Assembly: GCA_947627835.1 (NCBI GenBank)
Contig: CANQXM010000026.1
Span: forward strand, 1 to 13,641
From: an uncultured Bacilli bacterium
GTDB taxonomy: Bacteria > Bacillota_I > Bacilli_A > RF39 > UBA660
Direction: 5' to 3'
Length of the DNA: 13,641 nucleotides
Shown here: piece after piece, positions 5,989 through 12,374 of the stretch
Layout: every line of letters starts with the position of its first letter
Numbering within the stretch: the stretch's first letter is position 1
Position numbers and translations under genes: made by a program
Notes under the pieces: model-generated
What the model saw: the letters and a program-made list of their open reading frames with translations, nothing else
Databases searched by the model: none
Told to the model about the DNA's origin: nothing

Positions 5989-6032
5989 TTGCAAAAATGT
6001 AATATTTCTTCTCCTTCTTTTGGTATTATAAT
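5989..6032 (+). promoter_or_regulatory. BceR-like box and promoter before the regulator gene
   Basis: TTGCA-AAAA-TGTAA (5989-6002) matches, with one mismatch, the TNACA-N4-TGTAA inverted repeat that I recall for BceR-type regulators. A perfect -10, TATAAT, lies at 6027-6032, and the -35 position is poor. The box centre is about 43 bases before the predicted start, a typical place for an activator. A related box precedes the transporter genes at 7737-7750. This suggests that the regulator activates its own operon. Confidence 0.5.
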
Positions 6033-6055
6033 AGTTGTAATCGGAGGGTGATGAG

Positions 6056-6718
6056 GTGAAACGCATTTTAATTATTGAAGATGATCCGATGATTTGCCAT
6101 GAATTAAAACTTCTTTTAGATGATCATGGGTATGAGGGGATTATTTTAGAAGATTTTGAGCATGCTTTGGATTCGATTTTAAAAATTCGTCCGGATTTAA
6201 TTTTATTAGATATTCAAATTCCTTATTTAGATGGAGAAATATTACTTCAACGATTGCGTGCGGTATCCAATATTCCTGTGATTATGGTTACGAGTAAGAA
6301 CACGCAACTGGATGAAGCACTTTCTATTTCTTATGGTGCGGATGATTATATTACGAAGCCCTATGTTCCCAATATTTTGCTTTTACGGATTGGAGCCGTC
6401 TTAAAACGAATGGATGTGTCAACCGATAAGATATTTTACAAAGATTTGACTTTTTATTGTCGTAAAGGTATTCTTGCTAATGGAAAAGAAGAAATTATTT
6501 TAACTAAGAATGAGATGATTATTTTTAATTATTTATTGATGCATCCATCTTGCATTGTTTCTAGAGATGAATTAATGACGGAGTTATGGAACAATGATGA
6601 GTTTATTAATGATAATGCCTTAACTGTAAATATTAGCAGGTTACGAAGAAAGTTAAAAGAAGTTGGTTATGCAGATGCCATTTGTACTAAGAAAGGGCAG
6701 GGATATCTTTTATTATGA
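6056..6718 (+). CDS. BceR-like OmpR-family response regulator
   Basis: A 220-residue two-domain regulator. The receiver domain (1-115) has the acidic pocket E8-D9-D10, phosphoacceptor D52 (LLLDIQIP), switch T79 and K101. The winged-helix DNA-binding domain of the OmpR/PhoB type (about 125-220) includes NDNALTVNISRLRRKL. It is the cytosolic partner of the kinase downstream and should bind the boxes at 5989-6002 and 7737-7750 when phosphorylated. The start is GTG with GGAGGG (6043-6048) 7 bases upstream. Its stop overlaps the kinase start by 4 bases (ATGA), indicating translational coupling. The Bce assignment rests on the adjacent short-sensor kinase and large-loop ABC permease. Confidence 0.93.
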   Translation: MKRILIIEDDPMICHELKLLLDDHGYEGIILEDFEHALDSILKIRPDLILLDIQIPYLDGEILLQRLRAVSNIPVIMVTSKNTQLDEALSISYGADDYITKPYVPNILLLRIGAVLKRMDVSTDKIFYKDLTFYCRKGILANGKEEIILTKNEMIIFNYLLMHPSCIVSRDELMTELWNNDEFINDNALTVNISRLRRKLKEVGYADAICTKKGQGYLLL

Positions 6719-7734
6719 ATTTTTTCCTTTATTTGAAAGATCATCTTTTCTTTTTTCTTTTTCGGCTTCTTTTTTTCGTTCTTCTTTTTTTACTTTTCTT
6801 TGCTTTTAAGGTACCTTTTGATTGTTTTATTGCGATTTTTATTTTATGTACTTTTGTTGATTTTTTTTCTTTTTTTTATGATTATTTTCGTCGTCGTAGT
6901 TTTTATAAAGCACTTTACTTGCAAGTTTCAAAGCTCGATCAGGCTTATTTGGTTTTAGAAATGATTTCACAACCAGAGTTTTATGAAGGAAAATTTCTAT
7001 GGCAAATACTCTATGATATCAACAAATCGATGCGGGAAAATGTCTTAGGATATGAAAGGCGAATGCAAAGCTATCAAGCATATATTGAAATGTGGGTTCA
7101 TGAAGTAAAGATTCCCCTTGCTACCTTAACTTTGATGGTGAAAAATCATCCTGGGAAATTTGACAAAAAAGTGACTTCTGAGTTAAAACGATTGGAAGAT
7201 TATGTCGATCAAGTTTTATATTATGCAAGATGTGAAAATGCTAGTGAAGATTATTTGATTCAAGAAGTTGATTTAGCTAAAGTTATTAAAAATGTTGGTC
7301 TTAAAAATATGAATGATTTATTGGAAAGTAAAATTGATTATTTGGTTGATCCGATTTCTTTTCATGTGCTTACCGATTCTAAATGGCTCGAGTTTATTTT
7401 GGAGCAGATTATTAATAACAGTATTAAATATAAACGGGATATTCCAAATTCTTATATTCATATCACGGCTTTTGAAGAAGAAAATGGTATTGTTTTATCC
7501 ATTTTGGATAATGGGATTGGAATTAAGGCTTCTGATATTAATCAAGTATTTCATAAATCGTTTACCGGAACGAATGGAAGAAAAGTAAGTAAATCAACAG
7601 GAATGGGCCTTTTTATTGCCAAAAGTATGTGTGAGAAGTTAGGACATCACATTTCTATTGAATCTAAAGATCAGGAGTATACTAAAGTTACGATTTTGTT
7701 TTCTAGAAATCAATATTATGACGTTTTAAAGTAA
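6715..7734 (+). CDS. BceS-like intramembrane-sensing histidine kinase
   Basis: A 339-residue kinase. Two membrane helices (about 11-31 and 35-56) are joined by only a few residues, so there is no extracellular sensor domain. This is the hallmark of kinases that take their signal from a Bce-type transporter. The H-box is WVHEVKIPL with H129. The ATPase part has N-box QIINNSIKY (231-239), G1 DNGIG (265-269) and G2 STGMGLF (294-300), so all catalytic elements are present. It should phosphorylate D52 of the upstream regulator. ATG overlaps the regulator's TGA stop. The first membrane stretch is extremely rich in F and L. Confidence 0.93.
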   Translation: MNFFLYLKDHLFFFLFRLLFFVLLFLLFFAFKVPFDCFIAIFILCTFVDFFSFFYDYFRRRSFYKALYLQVSKLDQAYLVLEMISQPEFYEGKFLWQILYDINKSMRENVLGYERRMQSYQAYIEMWVHEVKIPLATLTLMVKNHPGKFDKKVTSELKRLEDYVDQVLYYARCENASEDYLIQEVDLAKVIKNVGLKNMNDLLESKIDYLVDPISFHVLTDSKWLEFILEQIINNSIKYKRDIPNSYIHITAFEEENGIVLSILDNGIGIKASDINQVFHKSFTGTNGRKVSKSTGMGLFIAKSMCEKLGHHISIESKDQEYTKVTILFSRNQYYDVLK

Positions 7735-7736
7735 TG

Positions 7737-7800
7737 TTACAAAATTTTAATATTGGGTCATTTATAACGAACGACAAAAACTATCTTTTGGGATTATGAT
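7737..7800 (+). promoter_or_regulatory. BceR-like box and promoter before the transporter genes
   Basis: The 86-base gap before the ABC genes holds TTACA-AAAT-TTTAA (7737-7750), one mismatch from TTACA-N4-TGTAA and similar to the box before the regulator gene. Downstream, ACGACA (7771-7776) and TATGAT (7795-7800), 18 bases apart, could form a promoter; both hexamers are imperfect, as expected for an activator-dependent promoter. This would allow peptide-induced expression of the transporter separate from the regulator and kinase genes. No terminator separates the two halves. Confidence 0.42.
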
Positions 7801-7820
7801 TTTTATAGGAGGGAAAAATT

Positions 7821-8585
7821 ATGGATGCAATTTTAAAAGTGCAGCGAGTGGAGAAGTATTACGGAAGTCGCTCCTCATTAACTAAAGCGATTGATCAGTT
7901 ATCTTTTGAAGTTCAAAAGGGAGAGTTTGTAGCAATTATGGGAGCAAGTGGAAGTGGTAAGACGACGCTTTTGAATGTCATTTCTACGATTGATCGAGTG
8001 ACTTCCGGTCATATTTATGTAGGAGAACAAGATATTACTAAATTAAAGGGGAATGCTTTAAATCGGTTTCGTAGAGAAGAACTTGGGTTTATTTTTCAAG
8101 ACTTTAATCTGTTGGATACGTTAACTGCTTATGAAAATATTGCTCTTGCTTTATCGATTCAAAATGTTTCAGTAAAAGAAATTGACAAAAAAATTCAGGA
8201 AGTTTCTAAGGAACTTGATATTACTAGCATTTTAGGAAAATATCCCTATCAGTTATCAGGTGGAGAAAAACAGCGGGTGGCAAGTGCTCGGGCGATTGTG
8301 ACGAATCCCAAAATTATTTTGGCAGATGAACCGACTGGTGCACTGGATTCGAGGGCGGCAAGAATGCTTCTTGAAAAGTTTCAGTATTTAGACAAAATGG
8401 GAGTCACGATTTTAATGGTTACGCATGATGCTTTTACAGCTAGTTATGCGAGGAGAGTCATTTTTATTAAAGATGGGAAAGTTTTTAAGGAAATCCATAA
8501 GGGAAATGATACACGCAAAGAATTTTTCAATCAAATTATTGATGTAGTGACTTTATTGGGTGGAGATTTAAATGATGCTTTGTAA
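7821..8585 (+). CDS. BceA-like ABC transporter ATPase
   Basis: A 254-residue ATPase of the MacB/LolD/BceA type. It has Walker A GASGSGKTT (41-49), Q-loop Q93, ABC signature LSGGE (145-149), Walker B IILADE (165-170) and H-loop H202, all intact. It powers the permease encoded next, and the complex removes or inactivates cell-wall-targeting peptides such as bacitracin-like antibiotics or lantibiotics. It also serves as the sensor for the kinase. AGGAGGG lies shortly before the ATG. The 3' end overlaps the permease gene by 14 bases, so expression is coupled. Confidence 0.94.
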   Translation: MDAILKVQRVEKYYGSRSSLTKAIDQLSFEVQKGEFVAIMGASGSGKTTLLNVISTIDRVTSGHIYVGEQDITKLKGNALNRFRREELGFIFQDFNLLDTLTAYENIALALSIQNVSVKEIDKKIQEVSKELDITSILGKYPYQLSGGEKQRVASARAIVTNPKIILADEPTGALDSRAARMLLEKFQYLDKMGVTILMVTHDAFTASYARRVIFIKDGKVFKEIHKGNDTRKEFFNQIIDVVTLLGGDLNDAL

Positions 8586-10644
8586 GTTGTCTTTTAAAAA
8601 TATTCGCAAGAGTCTTCGCGATTATACGATTTATTTTTTTACACTCATTTTAGGAATTTCTATTTTCTATGTGTTTAATGCTTTGGATAGTCAGACGGTA
8701 ATGATGAATGTTTCTTCTTCTACGCAAGATCTTATTAAACTGATGATGAATATGCTATCGGGTGTTAGTGTTTTTGTATCTTTTATTTTGGGATTTCTCA
8801 TTATTTATGCTTCTTCTTTTTTAATTAAACGAAGAAATAAGGAATTTGGTATTTATTTAACACTCGGAATGAGTAAGCGAAAAATTTCTTTCATTTTGTT
8901 TTATGAAACCTTATTTATTGGCATTTTGTCACTTGTTGTAGGACTTTTACTGGGTGTGATTTTATCCTTTTTTATGAGTTTAGTGGTTGCCGATATGTTT
9001 GAAGCCGATTTGACAAAATTTACGTTTGTCTTTTCTTCTTCGGCTTGTCTCAAAACCATTCTTTATTTTAGTATTATGTATTTCATTGTCATGATTTTTA
9101 ATACCATTAGTGTTAGCAGATGTCAGTTGATTGATTTATTTCATAGTGCTAAGAAAACCGAAGAAATTAAATTAAAAAATCCTTATCTTTGTATTCTTGT
9201 TTTTATTCTTGCTTCTTTGGTGCTTGGTAAAGCTTATCATATGGTGACAGTCGAATTTTTAACATTACAAGAAGTGACTGACATATTAAAACCAATTCTC
9301 ATGGGTGCAGTATCTACTTTCTTTATTTTCTGGTCTTTATCGGGACTTATTTTACGGATTGCCATGAGTATTCAGAAGTTCTATTACAAGGGATTAAATA
9401 GTTTCACACTAAGGCAATTTTCAAGTAAAATTAACACGACTGTGTTTTCAACAACCATTATTTGTTTAATGTTATTTATCACCATTTGTTTGTTATCTGC
9501 TTGTCTTACTATGAAAAATTCTATGAATGCAAATATTCGAAAACTGGCTCCTGCTGATGCTATGTTTACAGCTAATATGAATCTGGATCAGTATTATGAA
9601 AAATATCGAGATTATGGTTATAATGATTCACAAATTAAGAATTCACACTATACTGCTAAAGAAATGTTTGAATTATTTGATTTTGATATCACAACTTATT
9701 TTAAAGATTATATTGAAGTGAATACTTATGCAACACCAGATTTAACTATGAATCATACTTTAGGTTCAAAATTAGATAGCATTAGAACGCAATTTCCGTT
9801 TTTGGCTTATGATACCATGGAGCCGATTATGAAAATTAGTGATTATAATCAAGTAGCACGTTTTTATGGAAATCCTGAATATTCTTTACGTTCTAATGAA
9901 TATATGATTGTTGCTGATTTTAAATCTATAGTTAAGATCAGAAATGTTGCTCTTAAAAATCGGGAAGTTATTCATTTATTTGGATATACGCTACAACCTA
10001 AATATGATTCTTGCCAAGATGGATTTTTAGAAATGTCTAGTCAACATATTAATACGGGGATTCTATTAGTACCTGATTCTATTGTAGATGAAGGATATTT
10101 AGTGCAAAATCATTTGATCGGAAACTATAAAACCACTAATAAAGAAGAAATTATGAAAATAGAAAATCATATCAATCAATTGGATCAGGATTCTAAAACC
10201 AAGGCTTATTTACTTCCGAGCGGTTCAACGAAACTTGCTATTAAGGAAGCAACAACTGGATTATCAGCAATGGTTACTTTTATTGGACTTTATTTAGGAG
10301 TTATTTTCTTAATTAGTAGTGCAGCTATTTTAGGATTAAAAGAATTATCTGAAAGTAGTGATAATAAAGAAAGATTTAAAATGTTAAGAAAGATCGGGAC
10401 CGATGAAAAAATGATTCATCAAGCATTATTTCGTCAAATTGCAATATTCTTTCTGTTACCTTTAATTCTTGCTTTCATTCATTCGATTTTTGGAATTCTA
10501 TTTGTTTTTAAATTTTTAGAAGTGTTTGGAAATGAAGAGTTAATTTCTTCTGTTATTACCACAGCAATTTTCTTAATCTTGATTTATGGAGGATATTTTT
10601 TCATTACTTATCTTTGTAGCAAGCGAATTATTCGTGAAAATTAA
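8572..10644 (+). CDS. BceB-like ABC permease with large extracellular domain
   Basis: A 690-residue FtsX-type permease with the BceB layout. Seven N-terminal membrane helices lie roughly at 18-38, 60-84, 107-137, 162-182, 205-222, 240-265 and 290-314. An extracellular domain of about 250 residues (315-563) follows, then three helices (564-590, 622-648, 658-682). The large domain is the site of peptide recognition in characterised homologues. The cytosolic loop KRRNKEFGIYLTLGMSKRKI (87-106) is the usual coupling region. The exact drug cannot be inferred. Two start codons are possible (ATG 8572 or 8575), with GGAG at 8562-8565. The gene ends in a terminator whose stem contains the stop codon. 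Confidence 0.92.
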   Translation: MMLCKLSFKNIRKSLRDYTIYFFTLILGISIFYVFNALDSQTVMMNVSSSTQDLIKLMMNMLSGVSVFVSFILGFLIIYASSFLIKRRNKEFGIYLTLGMSKRKISFILFYETLFIGILSLVVGLLLGVILSFFMSLVVADMFEADLTKFTFVFSSSACLKTILYFSIMYFIVMIFNTISVSRCQLIDLFHSAKKTEEIKLKNPYLCILVFILASLVLGKAYHMVTVEFLTLQEVTDILKPILMGAVSTFFIFWSLSGLILRIAMSIQKFYYKGLNSFTLRQFSSKINTTVFSTTIICLMLFITICLLSACLTMKNSMNANIRKLAPADAMFTANMNLDQYYEKYRDYGYNDSQIKNSHYTAKEMFELFDFDITTYFKDYIEVNTYATPDLTMNHTLGSKLDSIRTQFPFLAYDTMEPIMKISDYNQVARFYGNPEYSLRSNEYMIVADFKSIVKIRNVALKNREVIHLFGYTLQPKYDSCQDGFLEMSSQHINTGILLVPDSIVDEGYLVQNHLIGNYKTTNKEEIMKIENHINQLDQDSKTKAYLLPSGSTKLAIKEATTGLSAMVTFIGLYLGVIFLISSAAILGLKELSESSDNKERFKMLRKIGTDEKMIHQALFRQIAIFFLLPLILAFIHSIFGILFVFKFLEVFGNEELISSVITTAIFLILIYGGYFFITYLCSKRIIREN

Positions 10645-10664
10645 GAGCTTTCTGGCTCTTTTTT
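10643..10664 (+). terminator. Terminator of the Bce operon
   Basis: AAGAGC (10643-10648) pairs with GCTCTT (10655-10660) around a 6-base loop and runs on into four more T residues. The 5' arm begins inside the permease's TAA stop codon, so the operon ends with almost no untranslated tail. Confidence 0.75.
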
Positions 10665-10685
10665 GGTGTTTTCACTTTTCTTGTA

Positions 10686-10713
10686 AACTTGACATAATTT
10701 TTACTGTCAAGTT
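10686..10713 (+). repeat. 9-bp perfect inverted repeat after the Bce operon
   Basis: AACTTGACA (10686-10694) and TGTCAAGTT (10705-10713) are perfect inverted copies separated by 10 bases. The following sequence is T-rich but has no clean U-run, so it may be a back-up terminator. The TTGACA...TGTCAA core could also be a protein-binding site. No -10 lies at the right distance for the TTGACA to act as a -35. Confidence 0.5.
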
Positions 10714-10754
10714 GTTTCTTGGTTTACGTTTTCCTTTTTGTTTTCCTTCTTCTA

Positions 10755-10782
10755 TTTGGAATTTTTAAATTTATGGTATAAT
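10755..10782 (+). promoter_or_regulatory. Promoter of trmB, extended -10
   Basis: TGgTATAAT (10774-10782) is a perfect extended -10, and TTTGGA (10755-10760) is an acceptable -35 at 16 bases. The predicted start near 10789 is about 15 bases before the trmB ATG, leaving just enough room for AAGGA (10790-10794). Confidence 0.7.
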
Positions 10783-10803
10783 ACACGCAAAGGAAGCGGT
10801 AGC

Positions 10804-11442
10804 ATGCGGTATAAAGTTATTAAGGATGCAGATCAAATTATTTTGAAAAGTCCGTATTTTGTCAGTAATCCAACGAAGTATAAAAATGGTTGGTCCAAGG
10901 TATTTGGCAATCAAAAACCTATTTGTTTAGAACTTGGAATGGGGCGGGGTGATTTTATTATTCATATGGCTTTAAAATATCCTCATATGAATTTTATTGG
11001 GGTTGAACTTTATGCTTCGCAAATGGTTGCTGCTGTTACGAAATTACAGAAAATGGATTTACCAAATTTACGATTAATTCATATGGATGCACGTGATATT
11101 GATCAAGTTTTTGGTAAAGAAATTGATACGATTTATTTAACTTTTTCAGAACCATGGCCGAAGAAACAAGATGAACGGAAACGTTTTACCCATGAAAGTT
11201 ATTTACGATTATACGATAAGGTTTTTAAACGTGATAAGCATATTATCTTAAAGACGGATAATAAGAAATTTTTTGCTTATAGTTTGGAGACATTGTCTCA
11301 ATATTGGTATTCTTTTCATCGGGTTAGTTTGGATTTACATCATGATGAAATTCCTATTGAGAATGTGATGACTGATTTTGAAAAGGTTTATTATCAAGAA
11401 GGACGTGCCATTTATTATGTTGATGCACGTTATGAAAATTAA
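10804..11442 (+). CDS. trmB: tRNA (guanine-N7-)-methyltransferase
   Basis: A 212-residue enzyme that methylates G46 in the variable loop of many tRNAs using S-adenosylmethionine. The cofactor site is LELGMGRGDF (42-51), with the acidic strand-end IGVE (65-68) and HMDARD (93-98). The family signature appears as FSEPWPKKQDERKRFTH (114-130), with E in place of the common D. The C-terminal TDFEKVYYQEGRAIYY (190-205) matches the typical tRNA-side end (T-x-(F/Y)E). The frame is open further upstream to 10738, but the promoter at 10755-10782 lies inside that extension, so the ATG at 10804 is the real start and gives the family's usual length. It is monocistronic and converges on the radical SAM gene. 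Confidence 0.95.
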   Translation: MRYKVIKDADQIILKSPYFVSNPTKYKNGWSKVFGNQKPICLELGMGRGDFIIHMALKYPHMNFIGVELYASQMVAAVTKLQKMDLPNLRLIHMDARDIDQVFGKEIDTIYLTFSEPWPKKQDERKRFTHESYLRLYDKVFKRDKHIILKTDNKKFFAYSLETLSQYWYSFHRVSLDLHHDEIPIENVMTDFEKVYYQEGRAIYYVDARYEN

Positions 11443-11470
11443 CAGTAAGGTTTTACTGTTTTTCTTTTTG
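11441..11470. terminator. Shared terminator between converging genes
   Basis: AACAGTAA (11441-11448) pairs with TTACTGTT (11453-11460) around GGTT, and is followed on the plus strand by TTTCTTTTT. It serves trmB well. On the minus strand the tail is weaker (AATTTTC). The stop codons of both genes touch the hairpin: trmB ends at 11442, and the minus-strand TAA is 11453-11455. Confidence 0.7.
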
Positions 11471-12259
11471 AAAATTGCAATTTTGACATAATTTTTCGGT
11501 ACGTTTTTGATTTTGTAATTCGGTTTTTAGTTTCAAATATTTTGGTGTATTCATAATTTCTTTTAAAGATGATTTATAAATATTACCTAGATTTATACAT
11601 CCAGAAGAATCTAAGCAACAAGGAACAACGGTTCCATCAGATAAAATACCCAGATGATCTTTTAAAGCACGACAGGAACCTGTGTAATTTTTTCCTTGTT
11701 CTTTTTCCGGCCAGATAAATTCTTCGTGGGTATTTAAAAAAATATGAGGAGCTAGGTGTGTTTCATTTTGAATATGATCGGGGTTTATCTGTGTATGAAA
11801 ATGTTGATTGATTTTTTCGATGATTTTGGGTGTATACTGATTTTTTACCCATATTCTTAGTGAAATGTAAGTGGTTTCTTTTAAAAGTTCTATACTTTCA
11901 AAAATATCATTTATATAATCATCGAGGGATTTTTGATACATTTCATGAAAACTATGCAAAGAAATGTTTAATTGACGAATGTTTTTTTGCTCTTTAATTT
12001 TTTTAATGAGATAGCCATTGGTTGTGATGTTGATTTGAAAATCTTGATGAGCGAGATTAATGAATTCATTAATTTTAGGATGAAGGAGCGGTTCTCCTAA
12101 AACATGAAAGTAAAGATAGTGTGTATAGGGTTTTAGTTTGGTTAAAATGGCTTTGAATTCTTGTTCCGTTAAAAATTTTAAAGGCCTTTTGTTTTGAGCG
12201 CAAAACGGACAGGAAAGATTGCAAGCATTTGTAATTTCTAAGTAGATTTTTTTAAACAT
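11453..12259 (-). CDS. Radical SAM/SPASM domain protein
   Basis: A 268-residue iron-sulfur enzyme. The N-terminal radical SAM motif is CNLSCPFC (C13, C17, C20, CxxxCxxC), which holds the cluster that cleaves S-adenosylmethionine, followed by GEP (55-57) and ITTNGY (78-83). The C-terminal part has a SPASM/twitch-like set of cysteines: C196, C214, C215, C221, C258 and C261, in the contexts LSDGTVVPCCLD and LCQNC. These would hold one or more auxiliary clusters. SPASM enzymes often modify peptides, but no precursor peptide gene is visible nearby, so the substrate is unknown; a general SPASM-domain protein is the safe call. A divergent gene lies upstream, and it converges with trmB. Confidence 0.88.
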   Translation of the reverse strand: MFKKIYLEITNACNLSCPFCAQNKRPLKFLTEQEFKAILTKLKPYTHYLYFHVLGEPLLHPKINEFINLAHQDFQINITTNGYLIKKIKEQKNIRQLNISLHSFHEMYQKSLDDYINDIFESIELLKETTYISLRIWVKNQYTPKIIEKINQHFHTQINPDHIQNETHLAPHIFLNTHEEFIWPEKEQGKNYTGSCRALKDHLGILSDGTVVPCCLDSSGCINLGNIYKSSLKEIMNTPKYLKLKTELQNQKRTEKLCQNCNFQKEKQ

Positions 12260-12281
12260 TTTTCTTCTTCCCTTTTCGTGT

Positions 12282-12290
12282 ATTATATCA
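12282..12290 (-). promoter_or_regulatory. Extended -10 promoter of the radical SAM gene
   Basis: On the minus strand this reads TGaTATAAT, a perfect extended -10, with no good -35. Transcription would start near 12275, right before AAGGG (12270-12274), 10 bases ahead of the ATG. Confidence 0.6.
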
Positions 12291-12322
12291 TAGATGAATT
12301 GCTCTTCTTCGCTCTTTTTTGG

Positions 12323-12351
12323 TTGTTATTTTGACTTTTCTGTGATATAAA
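12323..12351 (+). promoter_or_regulatory. Promoter of the rightmost gene
   Basis: TTGTTA (12323-12328) and TATAAA (12346-12351) are 17 bases apart, and TGa precedes the -10, making it extended. The start near 12358 leaves the ribosome binding site GGAG (12363-12366) in the transcript. An alternative pair, TTGACT (12331) with TAATAT (12355), would start transcription downstream of that site and is less likely. It is divergent from the radical SAM promoter. Confidence 0.6.
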
Positions 12352-12374
12352 TGTTAATATATGGAGCGATTAGA

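Noticed and set aside
7313..7588. 91-codon plus-strand frame inside the histidine kinase gene
   Set aside because: It lies in another frame across the conserved N and G1 boxes, with no ribosome binding site.
10586..10768. 60-codon frame across the end of the permease and the gap before trmB
   Set aside because: It overlaps the permease end and the terminator, has low-complexity F-rich content, and no good start signal.
10738..10803. Upstream extension of the trmB frame by 22 codons
   Set aside because: The extension contains the extended -10 promoter, so it cannot be in the transcript; the ATG at 10804 also gives normal family length.
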